This document shows, piece by piece, positions 17,725 through 25,555 of a stretch of 64,000 nt of DNA. The translations under genes and the position numbers were made by a program. The stretch is from Wolbachia endosymbiont of Diaphorina citri (GTDB taxonomy: Bacteria > Pseudomonadota > Alphaproteobacteria > Rickettsiales > Anaplasmataceae): positions 1,240,001 to 1,304,000 of the forward strand of contig NZ_CP051265.2 in assembly GCF_013096535.2 (NCBI RefSeq). The letters are read 5' to 3'. The notes below the pieces were generated by a model that was not told the DNA's origin, did not search any database, and worked only from the letters and a program-made list of their open reading frames with translations. Numbering within the stretch: position 1 is the first letter of the stretch; every line of letters begins with the position of its first letter.

Positions 17725-18224
17725 AATGTCTGTGCATAGAAGTTGAGGTAATAGAAAGTGTAAATGCTAAAAGAAGAAAAGTAGAATTAGCAACGGTAAA
17801 GGCATTAAACAAAACGGCACTATGGTTAAAAGCGCAAGCAGCTAAGGAAATTAGTGAGGAAAAGAAGATAAAATTGACGTTAATGAGAAGAAGGCTAAGA
17901 ATTTTTAAGGCGAAAACTAGCAGATTAGAAGTGTTAATTAGAGCAAATCTCTATGACATTAGAGCATCGGCAATTGGCAAAATACAAAAAACAAGAAGAG
18001 GATCGAAAGTAGGAAAGCATGAGTTTATAGGAGGATTTGCAGCAGTTATGCCAAAAGGAAATAGCGGTATGTTTAAACGTGAAGGAAGAGCAGCATTGCC
18101 AATAAAGGAAGTTAAATTGTCACTCGAACCTGAGGCTTCAAGGATAGTAGGGAATCTTGTTAATTATGAAGTTGAGAAAGTCTTTACAAAATTTTTTGAA
18201 CGTGAATTGAGCTATAAAGGATGA
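17697..18224 (+). CDS. Minor tail protein Z-like (tail completion)
   Basis: This protein of about 175 residues is basic and helical at the N-terminus (ATVKALNKTALWLKAQAAKEI) and continues with LEVLIRANLYDIRASAIGKIQKTRRGSKVG and FAAVMPKGNSGMFKREGRAALPIKEVKLSL. That pattern is typical of prophage minor tail protein Z. The start is uncertain. The GTG at 17697 overlaps the upstream gene, and no ATG is available in frame for the first 60 codons. The stop overlaps the next start as GATGA. Confidence 0.75.
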   Translation: MENKSVWGVKCLCIEVEVIESVNAKRRKVELATVKALNKTALWLKAQAAKEISEEKKIKLTLMRRRLRIFKAKTSRLEVLIRANLYDIRASAIGKIQKTRRGSKVGKHEFIGGFAAVMPKGNSGMFKREGRAALPIKEVKLSLEPEASRIVGNLVNYEVEKVFTKFFERELSYKG

Positions 18225-18694
18225 ATTTGAAAGATTTACATGATAAAATTTGTACCACGCTGAAGAGAGAAATACCAGCAATTCAAACTTGTGAAATTTA
18301 TCCATCGATAAGAAAAGAATTAGTAGCGCCAGCGTTATTTGTAGAGCTTGTGAGTTTAGAATCGGGAAAAGATCCTGGAACAGAGGAATTAGCCCTAAAA
18401 GCAAGATTTGAAGCGAGAATTGTAGTTGATGGAACAGTCGAGGATTCCTCGTTAGTTGTAAGGTCATTAGCAGCAGAAGTAGCAAGAGTAGTGAACAAGA
18501 ATACCTGGGAAAAGAATGTATCTCCGGCTGAATTTCTTTCTGCAGAGCCTGATGGATTTAGACCCGAATTAGATGCATATTTGGTGTGGATGGTTGATTG
18601 GAATCATCAGCTTCATTTAGGTAAATCAGTATGGGAAGAGGGGAAAATTAAACCACATACAATAAACGTAGGAAATATAAATGCTGGATCATAG
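18221..18694 (+). CDS. Tail-terminator-like phage protein (gpU position)
   Basis: This 157-residue protein has the pattern LHDKICTTLKREIPAIQTCEIYPSIRKELVAPALFVELVSLESG, a conserved hydrophobic strand arrangement and DAYLVWMVDWNHQLHLG. The gene sits between the Z-like gene and baseplate V, where WO phages carry a small tail protein. I assign it by position and general fold. It overlaps both neighbours by a few bases. Confidence 0.6.
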   Translation: MNLKDLHDKICTTLKREIPAIQTCEIYPSIRKELVAPALFVELVSLESGKDPGTEELALKARFEARIVVDGTVEDSSLVVRSLAAEVARVVNKNTWEKNVSPAEFLSAEPDGFRPELDAYLVWMVDWNHQLHLGKSVWEEGKIKPHTINVGNINAGS

Positions 18695-19145
18695 TTTTGC
18701 GATTTCAGAGCTGAATAGGAAGCTAGCAAACGTTATTCGTATAGGAATTGTAAAAGAAATAGATTATGAAAAAGCAAAAGTAAGAGTGAAAATAGGAGAA
18801 TTTTTAACAGATTATTTACCGTGGATAACAAGTAAAGCAGGAAAAGATAGAGATTGGTCTCCGCCAGATATTGATGAACAGGTTATGATATTTTCTCCTC
18901 TTGGTGAACTGTCATTAGGAGTGGTATTAGGAGGAATATATCAGGAAAAATACCCTGCACCAGAGAATAAAAAAGAAATAGATAGTGTGAAGTTTCAAGA
19001 TGGAACAAGATTGTTATATGATAAGGAAAAACATCATTTAGAGATTGAAGTAGTAGATAAAATAACACTGAAAGCTGGGGGATCAAGTATAGAAATGACA
19101 AAAAGTGGAATAAAACTGAAAGCAGAAAGGATCGACTTAAATTGA
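18681..19145 (+). CDS. Baseplate assembly protein V (P2 gpV-like spike)
   Basis: This 154-residue spike protein has an OB-fold start (VIRIGIVKEIDYEKAKVRVKIGEFLTDYLPWITSKAG) followed by DIDEQVMIFSPLGELSLGVVLGGIY. It ends in a repetitive beta stretch, DKITLKAGGSSIEMTKSGIKLKAERIDLN, of the trimeric needle type. It ends 4 bp inside the PAAR gene, whose product would cap the needle. Confidence 0.88.
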   Translation: MLDHSFAISELNRKLANVIRIGIVKEIDYEKAKVRVKIGEFLTDYLPWITSKAGKDRDWSPPDIDEQVMIFSPLGELSLGVVLGGIYQEKYPAPENKKEIDSVKFQDGTRLLYDKEKHHLEIEVVDKITLKAGGSSIEMTKSGIKLKAERIDLN

Positions 19146-19396
19146 ACAAAGGAATAGTGAGGTTAGGAGACTACTGTGGAGAAGCTATACCACATTTCTG
19201 CATTAGCGGCAGTAATAATGTTTTTGTAAATGGTAAGCCAATGTGCAGACAAGGAGACAGTTTTAGTGAAGGAAGAGCATTAACTGAAGGATCAAAAACA
19301 GTGTTTTCAAATGGTCTTGGTATAGGAAGAGTAGGAGATATAGTTTCATGTGGGTTTAAAGTAATAAAAGGCAGTGAAAGCGTCTTTGCAAAATAG
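19142..19396 (+). CDS. PAAR-domain spike tip protein
   Basis: This 84-residue protein has VNGKPMCRQGDSF, GSKTVFSNGLGIGRVGDIVSCG and GSESVFAK, the triplet pattern of PAAR proteins that form the metal-binding tip of contractile spikes. Cysteines and a histidine are placed for metal binding. The start is TTG at 19142, overlapping the gpV stop. The order V-PAAR-W-J is conserved in P2-like baseplates. Confidence 0.85.
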   Translation: MNKGIVRLGDYCGEAIPHFCISGSNNVFVNGKPMCRQGDSFSEGRALTEGSKTVFSNGLGIGRVGDIVSCGFKVIKGSESVFAK

Positions 19397-19398
19397 AA

Positions 19399-19734
19399 AT
19401 GAAGGGTATGGATGCTAAAACAGGAAAAACGTTAGAAGGAATAGAGCACTTAAAGCAGTCGATAATTGATATACTGACCACTCCTATTAATAGTAGAATA
19501 ATGAGGAGAGATTATGGGTCAAGATTATTTGAATTGGTGGATAAGCCAATAAATAGAGATTTAACACTTGAGATATATGCAGCAACAGGAGAAGCTTTGG
19601 AAAAATGGGAAAAGAGATTTAAGTTAGAAAAAGTAAAAGTTGAAGGAGTAAAAGAAGGGAGAGTAACATTGAATTTAGAAGGTGTCTATCTTTCAGAAGG
19701 TAAGTTCATAAATATTAATGGAGTAGTTGTTTAA
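19399..19734 (+). CDS. Baseplate assembly protein W (gp25-like)
   Basis: This 111-residue wedge protein has IEHLKQSIIDILTTPINSRIMRRDYGSRLFELVDKPIN, the gp25/GpW signature of contractile-tail baseplates. The helix-rich start and the beta-hairpin end (VTLNLEGVYLSEGKFININGVVV) agree with the family length. It stands 2 bp from both neighbouring genes. Confidence 0.9.
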   Translation: MKGMDAKTGKTLEGIEHLKQSIIDILTTPINSRIMRRDYGSRLFELVDKPINRDLTLEIYAATGEALEKWEKRFKLEKVKVEGVKEGRVTLNLEGVYLSEGKFININGVVV

Positions 19735-19736
19735 AA

Positions 19737-20528
19737 ATGCAGCAGCCAAATATTATCGAACGACTGAACTTTGAAGAGATTTTTTCTCGGATGAAGGAAG
19801 AGTTAGTGAAGTGTGATGCAAGTTTTACAGCATTAGTAGAAAGTGATCCAGCAATGAAGGTATTAGAAGTAGCAGCATGGAGGGAATTGTTATTAAGACA
19901 AAGAATAAATGAATCAGTAAAGAGCAATTTACTAAAATTTGCGACAGGAGAAGATCTTGATAATTTGGCTGAGTTTTATGGAGTAGAGAGAGAAAAAGAA
20001 GAAGAGGACGAACGATTTAGAAAAAGAATTAAAGCAAAGATAATAGGTTGGAGCACATGTGGGAGCAAGGAGTATTATAGGTATCATGCACTGTCAGCAG
20101 ATAGAAGAGTAAAGGATGCATTAGTAGAATCACCAGTGGCTGGAAGTGTGCAAATTTCAATCTTATCAACACAAACTGGCATAGTGTCAGAAGAGCTACT
20201 AGAAATTGTAAAAAAGCAGGTTACTAGAGATGATATAAGGGTTTTAACCGATACAGTAACAGTAATTGGTTGCAATATTACGGAAATAGATATTCACAGC
20301 AGAATGAGCATAAGTCCTCTGATATCGAAAGAGGAAATCAAGAAACAGTTCATTAAGAAGTTTGAAGCAAGTAGAAGGCTGGGATGGAACGTTACAAGAT
20401 CATGGATAATAGCGAATTTGTTTGTGGAAGGAGTAGAAAACGTAGAATTAATCGAGCCAAAAGAGGATATTGTGATACTAGGGAACGAGTGTGCAAATTT
20501 GCGAAATTTAAAATGCTATTACCACTAA
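19737..20528 (+). CDS. Baseplate assembly protein J
   Basis: This 263-residue wedge protein has AWRELLLRQRINESVKSNLLKFATGEDLDNLAEFYGVER, FRKRIKAKIIGWSTCGSKEYYRYHALSADRRVKDALVESP and a beta-rich C-terminus (VNVELIEP-type end). These are typical of P2 gpJ. It appears intact. Its last 16 bp overlap the start of the gpI-like gene. Confidence 0.9.
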   Translation: MQQPNIIERLNFEEIFSRMKEELVKCDASFTALVESDPAMKVLEVAAWRELLLRQRINESVKSNLLKFATGEDLDNLAEFYGVEREKEEEDERFRKRIKAKIIGWSTCGSKEYYRYHALSADRRVKDALVESPVAGSVQISILSTQTGIVSEELLEIVKKQVTRDDIRVLTDTVTVIGCNITEIDIHSRMSISPLISKEEIKKQFIKKFEASRRLGWNVTRSWIIANLFVEGVENVELIEPKEDIVILGNECANLRNLKCYYH

Positions 20529-21276
20529 ACGCAACAAAACAAGAAAAAGCGCTGGTAGATGCGATGGATTATAAAGTAGATCCAAGCTGTATAAGAGGGT
20601 TTAAATTTAGATTAGAAGAAAGAATATTACCTTGGCTAATTGAGGAATATGAATTGGGGGAAATATTACGCTGGGTAAAAGATAGAAGAAAAGCCATAGT
20701 AGAAGGAGTAAAATTTCAGCGTTTAAGAGGAACCCCAGCATCACTCAAAATAGCACTAAAATGGGCAAATATAGAAGATATTACAATCATTGAGGAGCCA
20801 CCTGGAAAACATTTTTTGAGCTGCAGATAGGTATAAAAGATGTTCCAAATGACTTTTTTGTAGATGCAGTAGTAGAACTTGCAAAGCTGTCATTGCCAGC
20901 AAGATCGCGGCTAATGAGGATGTTTAATGATTACTACAACGTTGATAGGTTTATTTTAGATGAAAGCTTTTTTGGAAATTTGTTATCGGAGTACTCAGGG
21001 ATAAAGGTTGAAAAGGATGGACCAGTATTATCGTTTGGTCGGAAGAATACATTTGAGCTAAAAAGCTTAAATCCAAATTTTAAGTTTAGTACTTTTCGTG
21101 TTCATTATGAGCAGGCATTTAGTAATGACGTATATCGGTTAGATGTGGCAGTACTTGGAGAAACAGAACCTCACATAAAGGATTACCAAGGCATTTATGA
21201 AAGAAGTCATCAGTGGTATAACGTAAAAGCACTATATCCATTACCACAGAGTTTATTACCATCGATTAAATTTGCA
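20513..21276 (+). pseudogene. Tail protein I-like gene, 5' part, frameshifted at a T run
   Basis: An ATG at 20513 begins MLLPLNATKQEKALVDAMDYKVDPSCIRGFKFRLEERILPWLIEEYEL, the P2 gpI pattern. A run of six T at 20812-20817 shifts the frame: IEEPPGKHF is followed by stop 20828. Adding one T gives HFFELQIGIKDVPNDFFVDAVVELAKLSLPARSRLMRMF, which continues in the 20893 frame to 21276. The gene is then cut by an IS256 element and, 22 bp further on, by an IS110 element. With one T restored and both elements removed, the gene reads as a single 386-residue frame. Confidence 0.85.
21269..21276. repeat. 8-bp target duplication of IS256 element, left copy
   Basis: The sequence aatttgca at 21269-21276 is repeated at 22618-22625, directly outside the element ends. 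Eight-base duplications are usual for IS256-family transposition. Confidence 0.9.
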
Positions 21277-22617
21277 GAGGATGTTCAAAAAAGTGTGTCA
21301 AACCGAATTTTTAATTCAACTCAATCTTTAATCTACTAGGGAAAAAAATATCGAGTTGAGATATAGATAATGCCCAATCATGTACAGGCATCGTCCATTT
21401 CTCTTCCACCTTTCTTATAGCACAATATACCAGCTTGTACAAGGCATTTATGCTGGTGAATGCGCCTTTGGTCTTGGTAAATTTCCTAATTTGCCTGTGT
21501 AGCCCCTCGATGAGATTAGTGGTATAAATTAGCCTTCTAACAGGACCTGAATACTTGAAGTAACCAGATAAACTTTCCCAATTGTTCTGCCAAGATTTTA
21601 CAACTAATGGATACTTTTCGCCCCATTTTTCCTCCAGCTCAAGCAAATAATTTTCTGCAATTTCTTTACTTGTAGCGCGGTATATTTTTTTTAAATCATT
21701 CATGAAAACTTTTACATCTTTGCTTGATACGTATTTCAGAGAGTTCCGTATTTGATGCACTACACATAGCTGTACTTCCACATTAGGAAATACGCTATTT
21801 ATAGCTGCAGGAAAGCTTTTTAGGCCATCGACACAAGCTATCAAAATGTCTTCTATTCCTCTCTCTTTCAAGTCATTTAATACGCCTAACCAGAAGCTAG
21901 CTCCCTCGCTTTCTGCTAAGTAAAAACCCAGTACTTCTTTTCTGCCATTTTGGTCTATTCCTAATATGTTATACATGCACTTACTTACACAGCGACCGTC
22001 TTCTTTTACCTTAAAAAACATCCCATCCATAAATACTATTGGATACACTGATTGCAGTGGACGGCTACGCCATTCATTGATTATAGGTAGTAATTTATCT
22101 GTAATTCCAGATATCTCTGCTGCAGATATTTTATGGTCATAAATTTCTTCCACATATGATGCTATATCTCTGTATCCCACACCACTTGCAAACATGTTCA
22201 AGACCTTTGTTTCAAGTTCTGGATGTAGGCTTGTTTGCCTTTTTTTCACTATCTGTGGTTCAAAACTTCCCTCTCTGTCTCTTGGTGTCAATAGTTCAAA
22301 TGAACCTGCACTTGTTTTCAAAGTTTTTCCATTCCTTCCGTTTCTACGATTGTTTTCTTCGCTTTCAGTAGATAAATGATGTTCTATTTCACCCTCCAAG
22401 CTTGCTTCAAGTAGCCTTTTTACAAATGGCGTTAATGCACCATCTTTTCCCATTAATGGTCTACCTTCTCGTATAGACGACAAGATATTTGTTTCTAATT
22501 CTTTATAATCTACCAAACCAGTAGTTCTATCTGCTATTCTTTGACTCATGTCAAACCTCCATTTTTATCTCAATTATATTTTACTTCTCGGTTTGACACA
22601 CTTTTTTGAACATCCCC
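21277..22617 (-). mobile_element. IS256-family insertion sequence, 1341 bp
   Basis: Terminal inverted repeats of 30 bp (21277-21306 and 22588-22617) differ at a single position. The 8-bp duplication aatttgca flanks the element. It contains one transposase gene on the minus strand. The insertion is in the tail I-like gene, and excision with one copy of the duplication restores its frame. The intact ends and duplication suggest recent arrival. Confidence 0.95.
21311..22549 (-). CDS. IS256-family transposase
   Basis: This 412-residue DDE transposase of the Mutator/IS256 type is full length. Expected features are present: FVKRLLEASLEGEIEHHLS near the N-terminus, YPIVFMDGMFFKV with the first Asp, IACVDGLKSFPAAINSVFPNVEVQLCVVHQIRNSLKYV with the second Asp and C/H motif, and RRLIYTTNLIEGLHRQIRKFTKTKG with the final Glu. 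Confidence 0.95.
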   Translation of the reverse strand: MSQRIADRTTGLVDYKELETNILSSIREGRPLMGKDGALTPFVKRLLEASLEGEIEHHLSTESEENNRRNGRNGKTLKTSAGSFELLTPRDREGSFEPQIVKKRQTSLHPELETKVLNMFASGVGYRDIASYVEEIYDHKISAAEISGITDKLLPIINEWRSRPLQSVYPIVFMDGMFFKVKEDGRCVSKCMYNILGIDQNGRKEVLGFYLAESEGASFWLGVLNDLKERGIEDILIACVDGLKSFPAAINSVFPNVEVQLCVVHQIRNSLKYVSSKDVKVFMNDLKKIYRATSKEIAENYLLELEEKWGEKYPLVVKSWQNNWESLSGYFKYSGPVRRLIYTTNLIEGLHRQIRKFTKTKGAFTSINALYKLVYCAIRKVEEKWTMPVHDWALSISQLDIFFPSRLKIELN

Positions 22618-22625
22618 AATTTGCA
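22618..22625. repeat. 8-bp target duplication of IS256 element, right copy
   Basis: This is the second copy of aatttgca (see 21269-21276). The interrupted gene resumes at 22626 with KAQIVLS. Confidence 0.9.
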
Positions 22626-22647
22626 AAAGCGCAGATAGTCTTATCAG
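22626..22647 (+). pseudogene. 22-bp sliver of the tail I-like gene between two insertion sequences
   Basis: These bases encode KAQIVLS plus the first base of the next codon. They are stranded between the IS256 and IS110 elements. The next codons continue at 24063 as SDSWDLGDINTCFP. The sliver shows that both elements hit the same gene within 30 bp of each other. Confidence 0.85.
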
Positions 22648-22817
22648 ATCAACTATGTTTTTTAAAATTTTTTGAATTTAGTTTCATTACAACTTTTGTT
22701 TGTAATTTTGTTTTTTATTCGAGTAAAAAGTGCATTTTTGACAATAAAAACCCTAACTTAATCATAGAAAAATTTTGTATCAAACAACAGTTACTGCTTA
22801 GATCTTATGGTTAACGA

Positions 22818-22885
22818 ATATGTGGATAAATACTTTAAATGTGTGTAGACGTATTTATCCACATATTCGTTAACCTATTTTCTAT
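22818..22885. repeat. Very long perfect stem-loop after IS110 copy 2 transposase
   Basis: A stem of about 25 bp with no mismatch closes around a loop of about 17 bases that holds gtctacacac. Its outer arm begins ggttaacgaatatgtgg in element orientation. It occupies the same place as the stem-loop at 12673-12727 in copy 1 but is longer and partly different in sequence. A structural role (terminator or end structure) is likely. Confidence 0.6.
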
Positions 22886-22895
22886 GCAGATTTTT

Positions 22896-23840
22896 TTAAT
22901 TCACATTGACTGCTTCTTTAAGCCTCGCATTGGCAATTACTATGATTTTACGCATTAGAGCTGTCATAGCCACCATCTTCTTTTTACCTTTACCAACAAG
23001 CCTTGAATAGAAGCCACCAAGCGCAGACTTAGACCTTGAAGCAGACATCGCAGCTGTAAAAAGCTTTTCACGAACGTTGCTTCTGCCACCACTTATTCTG
23101 CGATAACCAATAGTTTTACCACTTTCTTTCGGATGAGGTGCAACTCCAGCAAGACTTGCAATTTCTCCCCTACTTACATAACCAAGTTCTGGCATTAGAC
23201 ACAGAAAATCTTGAGATAATTTTGCACCTATTCCTGGAACTGTTTTAAGGATTTTTTGGCGCTTTTGTAACTCTGGATTCTCATCAATAATTTTTTGTAT
23301 GGTATTGTTGAGCTCATCTATCTGGCTATTAAAGAATTCAATAGTTTTCTGACAGCTTTCTTTTATATGGTCGTTTTCAGGTGCTGCAAGCCTAGATTTC
23401 TCTTGAGCTCTCATTTTTGTAATGTCATCACGACGTTGACAAAGTGCAACTAAGGTTGTTTGTTCTTTTGACATAGGTGCAAATAGAGATAGAGTACTAT
23501 AGCGTTCAAACCCATACTGAGCAAGGGCTCTTGCATCTGATTGATCAGACTTTGCTAAAGTTCCATGAGATAGAACAAAGCTTTTTACTTTGCGAGTATT
23601 AGCTCGATGTACAGCAATATCTTTATCAACAAGAAAATGTGCTAAGCCAAGCTCATATTTTCCAGTGTTTTCCAGAGTTACTAAAGAATTAGGTAAGATA
23701 TTTGAAAAATCTTGAAACAATTGTTGCCAGCCAGCAGTATCATTGTCGAATTCGACAGCATTCTTCTGTTTGTGAACTGCAACAACATTTTTAAATTTTC
23801 CGATATCAATGCCAATAAAATTTTGATAAGATGTAATCAT
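22896..23840 (-). CDS. IS110-family transposase, copy 2
   Basis: This 314-residue recombinase is closely similar to 11709-12680 and has the same DEDD residues (IGIDIGKFKN, TLENTGKYELGL, KSDQSDARAL) and Tnp_20 region (LKTVPGIGAKLSQDFLCLMPELG, SLAGVAPHPKESG, AAMSASRSKS). It ends nine residues earlier than copy 1. It appears intact, so both copies may be active. Confidence 0.93.
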   Translation of the reverse strand: MITSYQNFIGIDIGKFKNVVAVHKQKNAVEFDNDTAGWQQLFQDFSNILPNSLVTLENTGKYELGLAHFLVDKDIAVHRANTRKVKSFVLSHGTLAKSDQSDARALAQYGFERYSTLSLFAPMSKEQTTLVALCQRRDDITKMRAQEKSRLAAPENDHIKESCQKTIEFFNSQIDELNNTIQKIIDENPELQKRQKILKTVPGIGAKLSQDFLCLMPELGYVSRGEIASLAGVAPHPKESGKTIGYRRISGGRSNVREKLFTAAMSASRSKSALGGFYSRLVGKGKKKMVAMTALMRKIIVIANARLKEAVNVN

Positions 23841-23859
23841 AATAACCTCGATTAGTTTT

Positions 23860-24040
23860 AATTAATTTAAGATTGTAAACGGGTGCATACATATGTCCCA
23901 TGCAACTATTCAAACGTATCGAGAGATGGGCTAGTGTACCTTGATCCGAACGGTTATAATACCAACAGTTGGTCGGTCGCACACGCCCGTGATAACTCTA
24001 TTCCTATAGTGAGTAGGGTTATCTTCCCTCTTATCTCCTT
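23860..24040 (-). ncRNA. Candidate bridge RNA of IS110 copy 2, with a different target guide
   Basis: On the minus strand, upstream of the transposase, the layout is the same as in copy 1. The 5' stem is gataa/ttatc (24019-24023 with 23991-23995). The left target guide accaactg (23966-23973) matches ccaact in the interrupted site cccaactat. The right guide ttcgg (23946-23950) pairs with ctga to the right, with one G-U pair. The donor guides atagttg (23903-23909) and ttaca (23874-23878) are identical to copy 1 and match the element ends. Limits are approximate and expression has not been shown. Confidence 0.65.
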
Positions 24041-24062
24041 TATATCATATTTTTAACTTACA

Positions 24063-24436
24063 ATAGTTGGGATTTAGGAGACATAAATACGTGCTTTCCA
24101 GTTAGTAGCGTAGAAGAAAGAGGAAATAAATTTGTATTGGGAAGCGATAAACTTTCAGGGCAATATTGGAATTTAAAACACAAGCCAATTTTAGAAAGAT
24201 TTAGCGTTACTCACAACTATAAAGTAGAAAATTATACAGATCAGAAGGTCAGAAAATATGTTTTAGCAGAACACAACGTTTACTATAAAAATGATTTGGA
24301 TTCAGAGCAAAAAGACTCAATACACGAATTAGAAAAGCACATTTTAGTATTTTACCTGGGAGTACTGAAGTGGCATGAACATCGACATTTGCACAGAAGT
24401 TGGAAAGATAGTCGAATAATATCTCTAATAAGTTAA
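24063..24436 (+). pseudogene. Tail protein I-like gene, 3' part
   Basis: This is the continuation of the interrupted tail gene. It reads SDSWDLGDINTCFPVSSVEERGNKFVLGSDKLSGQYW and continues to EKHILVFYLGVLKWHEHRHLHRSWKDSRII before the stop. No ribosome-binding site of its own is evident, so it is best seen as a stranded end. This C-terminal domain lies beyond the usual gpI length and may be a fibre-like extension. Confidence 0.8.
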
Positions 24437-24604
24437 GTACTTATATTTAGATACTCATATATTATATTAATAATAGGTAAAAGTGTATGAAATAAAAAGA
24501 AAAAGACTTGCTTTCTCATGCTAAAAAGGACATGACTTGAATAGCAGCAGGTAAATATAAGAAATTTGTCTGGTGCTAGAAAAGCTAATTTTGTGAGGTA
24601 TGAA

Positions 24605-25309
24605 ATGAGTTTTAGCAAGTTTTTTAAAGAAGTATCAAGTAACGGATTTAAAGACATTAATAAAAGAAATGAAGAAGGAGAGACGATCTTGCATCAAGCA
24701 GTAGAAATCTCTGATTACAAAACAGTGAGATTATTAATAAAAAAAGGAGCAGAGGTAAATGCAAGAGATAAAAATGGTTATACACCTCTACACTGTGCAG
24801 TATTCGCAAAGAGTTTAGAAAATGTAAAAGTGCTGCTAAGGTCGGGAGCAGAAGTAAATGCCACTCAATATGTCACTGGATGTACGCCACTCCACTCTGC
24901 GTGCAAGATGGGAGGAGCAGGAGTTGAAATAATAAAAGAGCTGGTAAAGGCTGGAGCTGAAGTTAATCAACTGAATAAGTACGGCGCAACGCCAATGTAT
25001 TACATCTGGGAAAGTGAAAAGTATCGTCTATGTGATAGCAAAGAGAGTGAAAAGGCGAGTAAATTTTTGAGAGAAAAAGGAGGAATAACAAAAAGTAGAG
25101 AACTGACGTGCTATGGAATAGAGGGGCTAGTGGGAGAAATAGCAGACATGTTGAATGGAAGCTACATGCCGGAGCTAAAAATAATAGAGATAGGAGAAAT
25201 AAGGAAGAGAGACAAATCGCTAATAAAGAAAGAATGTCAAAATTTAGCAAGCAAGATAATCAGCCAAGTGAATGCAATGATAGATGAGGTGGTAAAAAGG
25301 AAGGCTTAG
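24605..25309 (+). CDS. Ankyrin-repeat protein
   Basis: This protein of about 234 residues has ankyrin repeats at roughly 20-165: GETILHQAVEISDYKTVRLLIKKGAEVNA, GYTPLHCAVFAKSLENVKVLLRSGAEVNA, CTPLHSACKMGGAGVEIIKELVKAGAEVN and a degenerate fourth. The C-terminal 80 residues are helical and charged without a named domain. I chose the ATG at 24605 behind gaggt instead of the upstream TTG at 24566. It lies in the prophage end region together with a second ankyrin gene and is a plausible host-directed effector. Confidence 0.85.
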   Translation: MSFSKFFKEVSSNGFKDINKRNEEGETILHQAVEISDYKTVRLLIKKGAEVNARDKNGYTPLHCAVFAKSLENVKVLLRSGAEVNATQYVTGCTPLHSACKMGGAGVEIIKELVKAGAEVNQLNKYGATPMYYIWESEKYRLCDSKESEKASKFLREKGGITKSRELTCYGIEGLVGEIADMLNGSYMPELKIIEIGEIRKRDKSLIKKECQNLASKIISQVNAMIDEVVKRKA

Positions 25310-25334
25310 GTTTAAAGAAAAGGTGGGGTAAGTT

Positions 25335-25499
25335 ATGGTAAAGCTGGGTAAAAAAGATAAGTCACTATTAGAGAACTCGTTTAAAAATATTTATGAAAGA
25401 GACGAAAAAGGAAGAACAGCTCTACATTATGCAGTAGAGGTAAAAACAGTGAGGTTATTAATCGAAAAAGGAGTAGATGTGAATGCAGCAGATGTAAGA
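25335..25499 (+). pseudogene. Second ankyrin gene, 5' piece (55 codons), cut by nested insertion sequences
   Basis: An ATG behind aggtgggg starts MVKLGKKDKSLLENSFKNIYERDEKGRTALHYAVEVKTVRLLIEKGVDVNAADVR. The frame then enters an IS481 element at 25500. The 3' piece (28771-29067) continues GHTALHLAITEKRLETV. The joined gene would encode 153 residues with about three ankyrin repeats. Confidence 0.88.
25493..25499. repeat. 7-bp target duplication of outer IS481 element, left copy
   Basis: The sequence tgtaaga at 25493-25499 recurs at 28764-28770 beyond the far end of the composite insertion. One copy restores the ankyrin frame (DVRGHTALH). Confidence 0.88.
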
Positions 25500-25548
25500 T
25501 GTACTAGACACAACTTAATCTGACAGGGATGAATTAACTGACAGAAGA

Positions 25549-25555
25549 ATTGAGG
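25549..25555. repeat. 7-bp duplication attgagg at inner IS481 insertion point
   Basis: The sequence attgagg occurs at 25549-25555 and 26752-26758, flanking the inner IS481 copy. It corresponds to positions 50-56 of the outer element and shows that the inner copy transposed into the outer one. Confidence 0.88.

Larger units (their letters stand above)
22648..24062 (-). mobile_element. IS110-family insertion sequence, copy 2, inside tail I-like gene
   Basis: The element spans about 1415 bp in reverse orientation. Its ends match copy 1 at 11486-12856 (tgtaagttaaaa at the left end, aaacatagttgat at the right). The dinucleotide at is present at both junctions (22648-22649 and 24063-24064). Removal joins ttatcag to atagttgg and restores the reading frame LSDSWDLGD. 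The two copies differ at many positions in the transposase and right end, so they are diverged relatives and not recent duplicates. Confidence 0.9.

Noticed and set aside
24137..24436. Independent 99-residue gene
   Set aside because: It is the stranded 3' end of the tail I-like gene and joins it in frame when the insertion sequences are removed.
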